From a virus: a DNA stretch of 40,450 nucleotides. This document shows, in pieces, positions 22,516 through 31,950 of this stretch. The DNA lies in IMG/VR virus record IMGVR_UViG_3300025849_000079, positions 1-40,450 of that record. One strand, 5' to 3'. Under the pieces are notes generated by a model. The model had not been told where the DNA came from. It saw only the letters and a list, made by a program, of their open reading frames with translations, and searched no databases. Positions within the stretch are counted from its first letter, which is position 1. Every line of letters begins with the position of its first letter. The position numbers and the translations under genes were made by a program.

Positions 22516-22609
22516 CGTTTTCTCCTACTTTCTCAAAGTCATCGAAACGGTCTTCTTGACCGTCCCAGTTTAAATCACTATGCTGTGCTACGTAATCTCT
22601 GTAACTCAT
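22508..22609 (-). CDS. 33-residue protein between gp20 and gp67
   Basis: The ATG overlaps the gp20 stop (TAATG) and the TGA overlaps the gp67 ATG by eight bases. It encodes a polar, aromatic peptide: MSYRDYVAQHSDLNWDGQED, then RFDDFEKVGENDE. There is no membrane segment. The coupling on both sides argues for translation. Similar tiny genes occur at this place in marine T4-like phages, but no function is known to me. Confidence 0.6.
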   Translation of the reverse strand: MSYRDYVAQHSDLNWDGQEDRFDDFEKVGENDE

Positions 22610-24126
22610 TAGTATTCTTCTTCTTCATCGGATCCACCCTTGGCATTCTCTGCCTCGACTTGATCCTTCATTGTTTCGATATCCTCTTCGGACATCATCA
22701 TTACGTTCTTCATAACCCACTCACGTGAGAAGTATTCACCAACGTATTGACTTAACTGATCAAGAGTACTTAGTCTTTCTCTAAGTAACTCAGAATCCTT
22801 TAATTCGGTGAAGTGATTGTCACGGATGAAATCAATCTGAATATCATTCTTCCATGTCTGCCAGTCTTCGGGGGTGATAATACCCTTCAGTATAAGTTGT
22901 TTCTTCAGAATATTAGTAAACATTGTTGAGAAACGTTTACGTAATCTGTCGATAAACTTCTGGAACTTCACTTCGTCCCTGCTAATCTCAGTACTTCTAC
23001 CAAGACTAAACTGCGTCTCTTGCTCCAAACGAGCAATAGGTACGTTCAATGAACGATACAGTCTCTTCTGGAAGTAGACAATATCGTCTATCTGTCCAAG
23101 GTTATCACCGCCAGGTAGTGTACTAATCTCAGTACCTCTTCCACCTTCTCTACGTGGTAACCAGAAATCTTCAAGCATACTCATATGCTTACGGTCATCT
23201 TTTAAATTACCAGTACTTGCATCGTATACTAACTTGTTACGATAACGAGTCTGGATCTCTTTCATATGTTGTTCTGCTTTGTTTGCAGGTAAGTTACCAA
23301 CATCTATATAAAAGATTCTACGTTCTGGTGCACGTGCGAGACGATAAATCACCAGACTGTCTTCCATCATACGCAACTGGTTGATGGGTTTAATTGCTTT
23401 ATGCAGGTAAGAGACTACACTCTTACGTGAAGGATCTGTCAAACCAGATGTAACATATGATACTGAATCTGGTGTTAACTTAACTGCCGACTGTGTCTGA
23501 TTCTTTTCTTGGAATACGTAGAACTCTTCTGTCTTGTCTACAACCTTCGCACCAGTCCTGTTATCCTTCTTATACTTTACTTCTTTTACTTTACGTATCT
23601 TAGTAGCATCAATAGGTCGGATCTCTTGGATCCCTGCTTTCATATTACCTTCGTTTACTACAAGGTGGTGAACCAAACGTCCATCCACATACCACGATCT
23701 ATATATGTCGTGACCTAATTCGTTGAAGTTCAACATACCACAAATGTTGTCGAACTCTTCTGTCATTAACTTCTTGATCTTATCAGAAGTTTCTACACCG
23801 TCAAGATTTATGAGAACAGGTGCTTCGTTCTCAGATCCACTAATGGATTCGTTTACAATGTCTTCGATTGCGGCGTCAACTTCTGGATGAGTTGCGACAC
23901 CACGATACTTCATGATCATCTCAGCATTGTCTTTAGCATTGTCACCATTTATGTCAATGTATTGACCATAGTGACTACCAGACGCAGTAACATAACCCGC
24001 ACCATCGTCATCCGTCTTTGGGACGATTGATGGGAGTTTTTCATTATCTTTACCTGCGTCCTTGTTCTTAGAACGAACAAGTTCGAAACCAAAGAGTTTC
24101 ATTATGCTATTGTTATCGTCTGCCAT
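22609..24126 (-). CDS. 20: Portal protein gp20
   Basis: gp20 forms the dodecameric vertex ring that starts head assembly and through which DNA is packaged. The 505-residue protein has the T4 pattern: YGQYIDINGDNAKDNAEMI, YRGVATHPEVDAAIEDIVNESI near 95-115, ALVIYRLARAPERRIFYIDVGNLP near 255-280, NLKDDRKHMSMLEDFWLPRREGGRGTEISTLPGG, and SLNVPIARLEQE. The acidic C-terminus is typical. The length is near T4 gp20 (524). A strong hairpin lies just upstream. Confidence 0.97.
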   Translation of the reverse strand: MADDNNSIMKLFGFELVRSKNKDAGKDNEKLPSIVPKTDDDGAGYVTASGSHYGQYIDINGDNAKDNAEMIMKYRGVATHPEVDAAIEDIVNESISGSENEAPVLINLDGVETSDKIKKLMTEEFDNICGMLNFNELGHDIYRSWYVDGRLVHHLVVNEGNMKAGIQEIRPIDATKIRKVKEVKYKKDNRTGAKVVDKTEEFYVFQEKNQTQSAVKLTPDSVSYVTSGLTDPSRKSVVSYLHKAIKPINQLRMMEDSLVIYRLARAPERRIFYIDVGNLPANKAEQHMKEIQTRYRNKLVYDASTGNLKDDRKHMSMLEDFWLPRREGGRGTEISTLPGGDNLGQIDDIVYFQKRLYRSLNVPIARLEQETQFSLGRSTEISRDEVKFQKFIDRLRKRFSTMFTNILKKQLILKGIITPEDWQTWKNDIQIDFIRDNHFTELKDSELLRERLSTLDQLSQYVGEYFSREWVMKNVMMMSEEDIETMKDQVEAENAKGGSDEEEEY

Positions 24127-24152
24127 ATCCTTACCTTCAAATTAAAATAATA

Positions 24153-24176
24153 CGTAGGGGGAAAATCCCCCCTACG
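24153..24176 (-). terminator. Terminator after gp19
   Basis: On the minus strand CGTAGGGGG and CCCCCTACG pair around a short T-rich loop, followed by a TATTATTTTAATTT tract. It lies between gp19 and gp20 and would end the sheath/tube transcript. Confidence 0.8.
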
Positions 24177-24194
24177 CATATATTTAGTCAACCA

Positions 24195-24722
24195 TTAACT
24201 GGTTGTACTTGACTCCCAGTACTGTACTTGGAACGTAACTTGGAACTCTTCGATAGTATCGACAGTGTCGTAGTTAAGATCAATTGCAGTAATGTTGGTT
24301 GGGAAGCACGAACGGAATGCGTAAGTTTTAATTACGAGTCCGTCTTTGTCTAACTGATCAACGGATAGGTCGGTCTGATATTCAGCAGGATCATTGAAAC
24401 CAGTATTCTCGTTATGAGAATTGATTCCGTTCATCCACCGTTCCATTGCATCACGTACCTCAAAACCTGTATCGTTAATCACTGTTACAGTCCACTCTTC
24501 GAATGTTCTGTCACCAGCGATCTTCAATTGCCTACCACGGAATGGTACTATAACTGGAGCTACAGTTGAAGCAGGAAGTTGAGCACCCTTTACCATGAAT
24601 GATGTTAATTCAGCATCACCCAAAGCATATGCAGGGAAGTTTACCTTACAGTTGAAGAGGTTAGGACGTGCGCCACCACCTTTGAGTTTAGATTTAAAAT
24701 CATCTACACCTAAAATTGCCAT
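24195..24722 (-). CDS. 19: Tail tube protein gp19
   Basis: gp19 stacks as hexamers to make the inner tail tube. The 175-residue protein (T4: 163) shows LFNCKVNFPAYALGDAELTSFMVKGAQLPASTVAPVIVPFRGRQLKIAGDRTFEEWTVTVIND, the typical loop-strand pattern of the family, then RDAMERWMNGIN and a final FQVTFQVQYWESS. It follows gp18 by 11 bases. Confidence 0.95.
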   Translation of the reverse strand: MAILGVDDFKSKLKGGGARPNLFNCKVNFPAYALGDAELTSFMVKGAQLPASTVAPVIVPFRGRQLKIAGDRTFEEWTVTVINDTGFEVRDAMERWMNGINSHNENTGFNDPAEYQTDLSVDQLDKDGLVIKTYAFRSCFPTNITAIDLNYDTVDTIEEFQVTFQVQYWESSTTS

Positions 24723-24733
24723 GTCTAATCTCC

Positions 24734-26551
24734 TTATGCGCCTACCGTGCCAACAATCTCTTCGAAGTCTACACCAGTTCTAACAGCAACAAAGTTCAAT
24801 TGAACGAAGTTGATAGAACGTGCAGGTTTCACAAAGATGTTTGCCACGAATTGGTTATTGTCAATTACTTCTTGATTGTTGTTTGTGTCATCACATACAA
24901 CTCTAAAGTCAGTAATACCTCTTCGACCTTTTACTCGTCTGAGGAAAGGTTCTACAATGTTTGTAAACTCTGCACGAGTAAACTCGTCATTGAATTCAAA
25001 CATTACATTTTTAGCAGCTTCACCAATTGACTTCTCGATTGCAATGAACAATCTACGTACGTTAATACGGTCAAATGCAGAAGGTCTGCTTTCCAACGTT
25101 TTATCACCAAACAGAATCAATCCAGAGCCAGGAATATTGGCAATTGGGTTAACACCTGCTTTATACAGTAGATCACGTTGGGTTTGGTTTGGGTTGGCAA
25201 TGATGTCAGTAACACCACGATAGTTACCACGTCTCTGACCCGCAGGTGAATACCATGGGTCTGCGATAATATCACTTGCCGCCATCAATCCTGCTGTACT
25301 TGAACATGCAGGTATATTGATGTATTTGTCGTTATACTTATCAAAGACTTTTAAGTAGTTGTTATCTACAACCAAGTAAGAAGACTTTGTTAATCCGTCA
25401 ACGAAAGTTACTGCGTTTGCTGATTGTTGACTGTTAGTTTTACCCACAACACCATTCTTGTCCACAGATGCTACTACGATACAATCCTTACGGTCAGTTG
25501 CAATGGACGTTAAGTCATTTACAATTGTTGCACCGTTAGAGGCAGTACCATAAGAAGGAGCGATTAGGAAGTCAATCTCTGTAGTAAGTTTGTCTTCGAA
25601 GAGGTCGTAACCTGCTAAGAAATCAGAATTACCAAGAGTTGCACCGTCATGTCCACCACCTAAGTTAGTAGTCATTACTGCGTCAGTAAGAGCAACACCT
25701 AAACCGTAGTTTCGGGCAGCGTCCAAAGATGGAACGGTTCCCCAACCAGCGGCACTGTCGAGGTTCAATGCAGAACCACCGAATGCACTATCGTCACCGA
25801 AGTAACCAGACCAGATGTATTGTGAATTTGAATTCAATACGTCTGCGATATAGTTAGGTGAGTTATCTGGAGTAAGTGCGCCTTTAGCAACAGAAAGATA
25901 TTCAAACTTCTCAAGGACAGAGCCTGGAGTTCCAGAAATATCACCAGTACGGTCTAAGACCACTACGTGTACTTCATCGTTTGATGCACCGTTTTTACTT
26001 GCATAAGATGATGTTCCAGGCTTCCCATCAAAGTTTGAGGCATATGCCCAACCAGTGAAGTGTTCTGCAGCGGCAGAATCAGAAGCAGGACAGAAAGATA
26101 CAGTTAAAGCATCTCCAAGTACGCCTGGATATTTTGCAATCCAAGTACCAGATGAGAGTTTAGAAGCACCTTCACCTACAGCAGAAGAAACAGTATCTTC
26201 CCAATGTGCGAGGTTATTTACAAGTAATCGAGTTCCCCCTGCGGAGTCATTAAGTGTAGTAGTTGCACTGTGAGCATTTTGTGCCCCTGCGCCTACTTCA
26301 CGTGCTACTTGTAGTGTTTGTGAGTATTTTAAAAAATACGCAGCGGAATGAAAATCCACTGAGTTCGTGTCGTTTGGACTTGCGAACGTAGTAACCAGAC
26401 CAGTCTCATCGGCGATCAAAGTTCTTTCGTGCACGGGGCCCCAACGGAAATTTCCTACGAAACCACCACCAGAAGAACCAACAGCCGGCACTATTGCCGT
26501 CTTGTCAATCTCACTGATATTGATCCGAGGAGAAGCAGGTTTAACAGCCAT
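24734..26551 (-). CDS. 18: Tail sheath protein gp18
   Basis: gp18 is the contractile sheath subunit. The 605 residues (T4: 659) begin PRINISEIDKTAIVPAVGSSGGGFVGNFRWGPV, the typical first sheath domain, and end with the conserved core: WYSPAGQRRGNYRGV near 450, NPIANIPGSGLILFGDKTL, and RINVRRLFIAIEKSI plus VEPFLRRVKGRRGITDFRVVCDDTNN. It has a late promoter about 70 bases upstream and an AAGGA ribosome site. Confidence 0.97.
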   Translation of the reverse strand: MAVKPASPRINISEIDKTAIVPAVGSSGGGFVGNFRWGPVHERTLIADETGLVTTFASPNDTNSVDFHSAAYFLKYSQTLQVAREVGAGAQNAHSATTTLNDSAGGTRLLVNNLAHWEDTVSSAVGEGASKLSSGTWIAKYPGVLGDALTVSFCPASDSAAAEHFTGWAYASNFDGKPGTSSYASKNGASNDEVHVVVLDRTGDISGTPGSVLEKFEYLSVAKGALTPDNSPNYIADVLNSNSQYIWSGYFGDDSAFGGSALNLDSAAGWGTVPSLDAARNYGLGVALTDAVMTTNLGGGHDGATLGNSDFLAGYDLFEDKLTTEIDFLIAPSYGTASNGATIVNDLTSIATDRKDCIVVASVDKNGVVGKTNSQQSANAVTFVDGLTKSSYLVVDNNYLKVFDKYNDKYINIPACSSTAGLMAASDIIADPWYSPAGQRRGNYRGVTDIIANPNQTQRDLLYKAGVNPIANIPGSGLILFGDKTLESRPSAFDRINVRRLFIAIEKSIGEAAKNVMFEFNDEFTRAEFTNIVEPFLRRVKGRRGITDFRVVCDDTNNNQEVIDNNQFVANIFVKPARSINFVQLNFVAVRTGVDFEEIVGTVGA

Positions 26552-26621
26552 AACATTTTCCTTTTATTTTATTCGTTGTCGAATTATAAGTTAAGCATAA
26601 TACGGATAATCTCAATACTTA

Positions 26622-26629
26622 TATTTATA
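26622..26629 (-). promoter_or_regulatory. Late promoter of tail sheath gp18
   Basis: TATAAATA on the minus strand. RNA would start near 26615, giving a leader of about 63 bases that is almost free of G and C. The site lies immediately downstream of the gp17 stop. Confidence 0.75.
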
Positions 26630-26642
26630 ACAATCGTTATCT

Positions 26643-28250
26643 TTAGAATTCACGGTCACCGACAGTGTCTATCGAATGCCACCCTTTGAACTCACCTTCT
26701 GTTATTAATCCATCATCTATCCCATCGTCAATAACACCGAAGGGTAGTACATCGTCCTTAATCGCTTGCATCTTTTCTTCAAACATCATCTGCTTTAGAT
26801 TGATGTCTGTCATATCAGCAAAGAATTGAGTAGATACAAAGTATCCAAACATAACCAAGTTCATCATTAGGTCATCATGGTTGCCGTCAGATGCTTGATA
26901 TGATTGTCCCTTACCAACAAAGGTAGAGATCTCAAGTATAGTATTCTCATCATATATTTCTAATTTATTACTCTCAAGTATATCTTTAATAGACGAACAC
27001 CCAAGTCTTTTAGTCTTGCGGTTTATCTCGATACCAAGTGCGTTTGCTTTTACTGCGGAAGATGTGTGAAGGTTTTCATACTCCAAATCATAATACAGTC
27101 CATTACAAACTACAGTTCCTTGATCATTTGCCTCAACAACAACCCATGCCTCGTTGTAGAGATTCGCATACTTATATATAATATTAGGAAAGAGCAAGGG
27201 AGAAATAGTATTGTTGCGATACGTCAACACCTGCTTGAATGGTCGTTCCGTAATATCGATCACGTTAAACGTGGAATAATCCTGTCCTCTTCCCTTCGAT
27301 ACGTCAACTGTCATGATGTATTCGTGATCCTTAACGGGTTCACTGTAACATAAAGCATCCCCAGATTCAAGTATTCTGTGAGGATTACGACCACGTAGAC
27401 CCATTAAAGTCTCTGCGTTTATTAGTGTGTCCCCAGTCCCAAAGAAGGTATTACCAAACTCTTGGTCAAACTGTAACTGAGATGTATTAGATATTGTTTC
27501 TGCTTTCCATTTCTCATCACGGCCAGGAACATCCCACCAATCTACTCTAAATGATTTGTATTCGTTGACTCCCTGTATTGCCCCTGTCCAGATCTTTTCG
27601 AACTGGTTTCCGATTCCGTTGGCAGTGGATGTGATGATAACTTTCGTATCCTTACCCGAAGATACAACTGGATAGGTTGAAGTATAGAACTCAGTTGCGT
27701 TTTCAACAAAAGCAAACTCATCGAGAAAAAGTAAATTAACAGACATACCACGAATAGAGGAACCAGAAGTAGCACTGGCAATAATTCGAGAATTATTACT
27801 AAACTCAATACTACCCTTGTTAAGTGCTTTTGTACCAGGCTGTAGGAAGAAGGGGAGATTCTCAAGCATGAGAGTAACCCTTGATAACATCTCACGTGCA
27901 GTGGCACCTTTGTTTGCAAGGATAGCAATTGTTTTTTCGGGGTGGAATAGTGCGTACCAGAGTAAGTATCCGACACTTGATATCGACTTACCACTCTGTC
28001 TACAAGCAAGTACGATAGCAAACCTATTCTTATCAAAGTGTTCGAACATTTTTTCTTGATAGTCATAAAGGTCAAATGATACCAGTCCTTTGTCAAGATG
28101 CACCACCTTTACATAGGTACGACAAAAGTATGCAGGATCCTTCATGCATTTCTGGTATTCTAATATATCTTGTTTTGTCCACTCTTCTGCTATCCCGTCT
28201 CTTTTTACGTTTGGATTGCCTAAGTAGGACTCTTTAGTCTGAATCGTCAT
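26643..28250 (-). CDS. 17: Terminase large subunit gp17
   Basis: gp17 is the packaging motor ATPase and headful nuclease. The 535-residue protein has Walker A-like ACRQSGKS near 82-89, Walker B LLFLDEFAF near 170-178, the coupling motif TSTANG near 209, and nuclease acidic motifs TVDVSKGRGQD near 312 and VVEANDQG near 370, plus a late Asp in SDGNHDDLMMNLVM. The frame extends to TTG 28256; ATG 28250 is preferred. It overlaps gp16. Confidence 0.97.
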   Translation of the reverse strand: MTIQTKESYLGNPNVKRDGIAEEWTKQDILEYQKCMKDPAYFCRTYVKVVHLDKGLVSFDLYDYQEKMFEHFDKNRFAIVLACRQSGKSISSVGYLLWYALFHPEKTIAILANKGATAREMLSRVTLMLENLPFFLQPGTKALNKGSIEFSNNSRIIASATSGSSIRGMSVNLLFLDEFAFVENATEFYTSTYPVVSSGKDTKVIITSTANGIGNQFEKIWTGAIQGVNEYKSFRVDWWDVPGRDEKWKAETISNTSQLQFDQEFGNTFFGTGDTLINAETLMGLRGRNPHRILESGDALCYSEPVKDHEYIMTVDVSKGRGQDYSTFNVIDITERPFKQVLTYRNNTISPLLFPNIIYKYANLYNEAWVVVEANDQGTVVCNGLYYDLEYENLHTSSAVKANALGIEINRKTKRLGCSSIKDILESNKLEIYDENTILEISTFVGKGQSYQASDGNHDDLMMNLVMFGYFVSTQFFADMTDINLKQMMFEEKMQAIKDDVLPFGVIDDGIDDGLITEGEFKGWHSIDTVGDREF

Positions 28251-28575
28251 GGTCAATCACTTTGGCATCATCCTGTAATAATCTTTGTAAGTCGGTAGTA
28301 GATCCAATGAATAGATTGTTATTGGTAGTTCCTTCGAGTTTCTTGGGATCGTCTTCCTTGGTGACATCCTTATACTTCTTATTAAGATCCATAAGTTTGT
28401 CATTGACATCTGAAATGTTTTTGATCATGCCCGAAAGAACTTCGAATGCACGGGGGTGTTCACTTTCACGTGCCACCTCTATCATCAACTCAAGAGATTC
28501 TCTACCCTTCTCGATCAAATCGTTATAGGTATCCCTCGAAGTTTCATAATCTTTATCAATGTTTTTTTCTGTCAT
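28234..28575 (-). CDS. 16: Terminase small subunit gp16
   Basis: gp16 recognises DNA and regulates gp17 in packaging. The 113-residue protein is shorter than T4 gp16 (164) but keeps the coiled-coil core, with LELMIEVARESEHPRAFEVLSGMIKNISDVNDKLMDL near residues 28-66. The HPRA segment is a marker of marine T4-like gp16. It overlaps gp17 by 17 bases. Confidence 0.9.
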   Translation of the reverse strand: MTEKNIDKDYETSRDTYNDLIEKGRESLELMIEVARESEHPRAFEVLSGMIKNISDVNDKLMDLNKKYKDVTKEDDPKKLEGTTNNNLFIGSTTDLQRLLQDDAKVIDHDDSD

Positions 28576-28647
28576 ACTAATATATCTACTATTCTGCCTT
28601 TCTTATATAGAGAGTAACCGTACTTGCGTTTTATATAGAACGAGTAA
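28576..28647. other. Short gap between gp15 and gp16
   Basis: The 72 bases carry two similar minus-strand sequences, CTATATAAAA and CTATATAAGA, 33 bases apart. They resemble but do not match the late promoter consensus. Nothing else is recognisable. Confidence 0.4.
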
Positions 28648-29421
28648 TTACTGGGCACTATCTAAGTACGCAAGGTTAAATCCATAATCACTATCCGCAC
28701 TCACCCCAGATGGTGTCAGTGTTGTCTGCATTGCAAGTTGGAAAGTATCACTAGCACCAATTGTATATATGTTATTGTTAACTGTTCGGATAACACCCTG
28801 TGTTCTGTCTGGCCCATAGAACGCAATCTTCATTACAAACGATAACGTGTAAATGATTGTTCTACGGTCTCCTACGGATCCTTCGAAGTCATCCGAGAAT
28901 GAAACTCCCTGTAAGGATATAGGAACATCTTCTTTTATCTCTGGGTGAGTCAAACCGAAAGGTTTAACTGCCACCGTATACTGTGGATTGAAATACGGTA
29001 GTATCTGTTCTACCATTTGTAATGCATCGTCTTGAGACTTGGCATATATGTTCACATCAAATGAAATATCATATGGCACCGATGTATAGAATAGATTGCG
29101 TTTGTTATTATTACCTGTAACTGCTGTAGAGAAGTTATTTGTTTTAGGTAACTGCCTTGCAGGATCATAGGTCATAGATGTAATCTCAAATGACATACGT
29201 GGTAATTTAATTGCAACTCTACGTTCGGATTCTTCTCCGTTACGCATCTCACTTAATCTTTCAATAAAGGATCTCTTAGGTGCATATGATAGAGGCACCT
29301 TAACTTGGGAGATAGTTTCACCCGCATTGTTTTGTCGCAAAACGTAAATGTTGTTGAATAAAGATCCGAATACCGATACGGCAGTACGAACTCTCTTATG
29401 ATAGAACCATGAACCGAGCAT
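28648..29421 (-). CDS. 15: Tail completion / sheath terminator gp15
   Basis: gp15 caps the tail tube and sheath and joins tail to head. The 257 residues (T4: 272) match in plan: FYHKRVRTAVSVFGSLFNNIYVLRQNNAGETISQVKVPLSYAPKRSF at the start, MSFEITSMTYDPARQLP, and DALQMVEQILPYFNPQYTVAV near 125, which is nearly the T4 DDMFQIVEQILPYFQPHF. TAATG coupling to gp14. Confidence 0.93.
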   Translation of the reverse strand: MLGSWFYHKRVRTAVSVFGSLFNNIYVLRQNNAGETISQVKVPLSYAPKRSFIERLSEMRNGEESERRVAIKLPRMSFEITSMTYDPARQLPKTNNFSTAVTGNNNKRNLFYTSVPYDISFDVNIYAKSQDDALQMVEQILPYFNPQYTVAVKPFGLTHPEIKEDVPISLQGVSFSDDFEGSVGDRRTIIYTLSFVMKIAFYGPDRTQGVIRTVNNNIYTIGASDTFQLAMQTTLTPSGVSADSDYGFNLAYLDSAQ

Positions 29422-31175
29422 TACGACACATCTCCAAATGGGTTGTTTTCTGAGAAGTCTAAGAAGTCACCTTCAAAGTTATCAAAGAAGTTTGCTTGTG
29501 GTGTTTCAGCAATTATAGTCTGTTGTATTTCTTGTAATTCTCCTACAAGACTTGGACTGTATACTGCATTTGACTCTGCACCAACTACCTGTCCAGTCGT
29601 AGAGAATGTGTGGAACTTGCCGTCTGTTGCTCCAACGTGTGCAAGATATAATCCATTATCTGAATCAGACCACTTGACAACTTCTCCTGTTATGGTATAC
29701 TCACTGTTGACCTGTGTAACTTTCTCATTACGTTTATAGTTACCACCCGTATACGGTGCGGATATTGTAACAGAAGGAGGAGTATTATAGTAGAGACCTA
29801 TGTTAGTAAGTTCAATACCACTCAACTCACCACTAGCATCAATAAGAGCATTCGCAGTGGCAGTTACTGGTTCGAAGTGTTGTAGTGTAGCATCGTATGT
29901 GCTATTAGGAGCATATGCCGTAGTAACAGTAGTTAGTGTTTGGTCATCTCCTACTGTAGCATATCTTGGTACAATAAGTTCTGCTTTAGTTCCTACCTGT
30001 ACACGGAACTCATCGATGAATCCTTCTAATGTTCTCCACTGAACACCATCAAGTTCACGAGCGGCAGTTGAACCAACAGCATAACCATTAGTGGTTACTG
30101 TATCAAATGTTACACCCGCAAGAGTAGTATCCAGTTTGAGATCAAAATCGAAATAGATTAAAATGTTGTTGGTGTCCACAGTAGCAATCAATATATGATG
30201 CCAGTTGCCTTCTGTGAATAGTATGTCGTTACCAGTGAGAGTGTTTAGTCCACCCCCATTGTTATTACCTCTACTATACACCAATCTACCTACACTGTCA
30301 ATACCCCAGAGATATGTTTGGTCATCATTACCATTACCGCCAGTTATGAACATAATGCTATTGTCTATTAGATCTGATACATAGACCCATGCTTCGACTA
30401 CACCACTTGCCCCTGTTTTATTATATGTTGTTTCAACACCACGTCCCCTAATAATATCAAGAGAAGATGTGCCAAACTTAGCATTGTTACCTGCGGGTGA
30501 AGCAATAGTTACTGTCGGTGCTGAAGTATAACCTCTACCACGGTTGGTAGTAGTGAATCCAGTTAGTTGACCTTCAACGTTAATAGATGGAACTGCGGTG
30601 GCAGTTGCATTTGCAATGGAGTCCATAGTCAGTCTATACTGATACGCACCCTCTACCTCTATATCATCGATACTTTCGATGTCTGTATCGAAGTCTTCAT
30701 CGTTGTACTCAAACAACTCACACTGTAGTCTGAATGTTGGTAGATTATTTAATTGATAGAACGGAGTCTCTGTTTCTACCTTGAAAATTTCAAATAGTGA
30801 CTTAGAGAATGGGATGTATATAACATCACCCTCACGTGGACGGAAGTTATACGAGTCGAGTTTATCACCGATTAGTTTCTTCCAACGTCTACGTGCAACA
30901 ACAAAGGTTGCTTGATCTCTTAGTTCTACGCCGAACTTAGAAAACAGATCACCTTCTCCACCGAAACCATCTACGTTTTCAATATAAGTCTCGATCTTAT
31001 ACGCATCACTAAAGCGTGATGGTACGTCATCAAGAAACGTTTTGTCAACGTTAACAAGTTCTCGTGGAAGGTAATATACGTCTTGACCATAAAACTGTAA
31101 GGACTCTATTACGAGGTCTTCATACAGGTTCTGTTCGGTACGTACTTCCTTTGAAATCCATGGGTTTGTTGCCAT
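29421..31175 (-). CDS. 14: Neck protein gp14 with inserted lectin-like domain
   Basis: gp14 forms the neck with gp13. The first about 190 residues match T4 gp14 (256 residues): EQNLYEDLVIESLQFYGQDVYYLPRELVN, DLFSKFGVELRDQATFVVARRRWKKL, and REGDVIYIPFSKSLFEIFKVE. The C-terminus FDNFEGDFLDFSENNPFGD also looks like gp14. Between them, residues about 248-393 hold a concanavalin/LamG-like domain (VEAWVYVSD, EGNWHHILIATVDTNNILIYFDFD, IDEFRVQVG), flanked by Gly/Thr-rich linkers with repeated SAPTVTIASP and TPPSVTISAP strands. The protein is thus more than twice the T4 length. The insertion may bind sugar at the neck, acting like whiskers. Confidence 0.9.
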   Translation of the reverse strand: MATNPWISKEVRTEQNLYEDLVIESLQFYGQDVYYLPRELVNVDKTFLDDVPSRFSDAYKIETYIENVDGFGGEGDLFSKFGVELRDQATFVVARRRWKKLIGDKLDSYNFRPREGDVIYIPFSKSLFEIFKVETETPFYQLNNLPTFRLQCELFEYNDEDFDTDIESIDDIEVEGAYQYRLTMDSIANATATAVPSINVEGQLTGFTTTNRGRGYTSAPTVTIASPAGNNAKFGTSSLDIIRGRGVETTYNKTGASGVVEAWVYVSDLIDNSIMFITGGNGNDDQTYLWGIDSVGRLVYSRGNNNGGGLNTLTGNDILFTEGNWHHILIATVDTNNILIYFDFDLKLDTTLAGVTFDTVTTNGYAVGSTAARELDGVQWRTLEGFIDEFRVQVGTKAELIVPRYATVGDDQTLTTVTTAYAPNSTYDATLQHFEPVTATANALIDASGELSGIELTNIGLYYNTPPSVTISAPYTGGNYKRNEKVTQVNSEYTITGEVVKWSDSDNGLYLAHVGATDGKFHTFSTTGQVVGAESNAVYSPSLVGELQEIQQTIIAETPQANFFDNFEGDFLDFSENNPFGDVS

Positions 31176-31178
31176 CTT

Positions 31179-31940
31179 TTATCCTATGAAGAACATCGGG
31201 CCGACATCTTCTTCTTCTCTAAACTTAGTCATTATCTGTTCTATCTCTTCTTTGGCATCATCATAAATCTGCCTTCCCGAAATAGTAACACCGCCTGGCA
31301 ATTGCATACCCTCAAACTTAGACATGTTCTGTCCCCACTGCTTCTTGATAAGTGCAGTAGTATAAGTCTTCAAGAACTTATGATTCCACAATGAATTCAA
31401 TGGTGAGTTCGTTGCTGTATCTGGATCCAGATCTCCATATACTTCAAAGATTACATAGTTGCCTATGACAAAATCTTTGCCGTCATGATAGAAATGAACA
31501 CGGTCTTTCTGTCTTTCGAACGTTATTAATGGTTCACCACTTAATTTCATATCAAGTAATGATAGATGTTGTTGCATCTGTTCGTAGTATGCCATATCAC
31601 CGCTAAATCTATTTAGGTCTGCGATATCATTCAATCTCATCTGATACTTAATATCAAAGAAGTTGGTAGATGCGGATGCCATATCCACACGGAACATACG
31701 AACTACGGTAAGAAGATCCTGCCCAAGATCAATATATTTGTTATCGATATCTGCTTGAGTGATCTGGTGTTTAATATAGAAACGTCTCTTTCCATCTGGA
31801 TGATATTCACGAAACCATTGTAAACCTTCGTCTACACGATCTTCTATCTGCTCATCTGCCACGTTGATCTCCAGTACAGGTGATCCCAGTGCTCTCAAGC
31901 AATAGTCAATTAGTTCGTCTCTTGTGTCTGGAGTTGCCAT
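31179..31940 (-). CDS. 13: Neck protein gp13
   Basis: gp13 completes the head by binding under the portal, with gp14 and gp15. The 253 residues (T4: 309) start DELIDYCLRALGSPVLEINVADEQIEDRVDEGLQWFREYH and include the conserved MAYYEQMQQHLSLLD and LWNHKFLKTYTTALIKKQWGQNMSKFEGMQLPGGVTISGRQIYDDAKEEIE segments. AAGG precedes the ATG. It is followed closely by gp14. Confidence 0.94.
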   Translation of the reverse strand: MATPDTRDELIDYCLRALGSPVLEINVADEQIEDRVDEGLQWFREYHPDGKRRFYIKHQITQADIDNKYIDLGQDLLTVVRMFRVDMASASTNFFDIKYQMRLNDIADLNRFSGDMAYYEQMQQHLSLLDMKLSGEPLITFERQKDRVHFYHDGKDFVIGNYVIFEVYGDLDPDTATNSPLNSLWNHKFLKTYTTALIKKQWGQNMSKFEGMQLPGGVTISGRQIYDDAKEEIEQIMTKFREEEDVGPMFFIG

Positions 31941-31950
31941 ATTTCTTACC

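Noticed and set aside
28576-28647. CTATATAA pair before gp16 as late promoters
   Set aside because: They deviate from TATAAATA, which the other late sites match exactly; recorded only as a gap description.
29674-29701. Plus-strand TTGACA-16-TATACT inside gene 14
   Set aside because: It has a non-standard spacer for this genome and one mismatch, lies in coding sequence and leads to no gene, so chance is likely.
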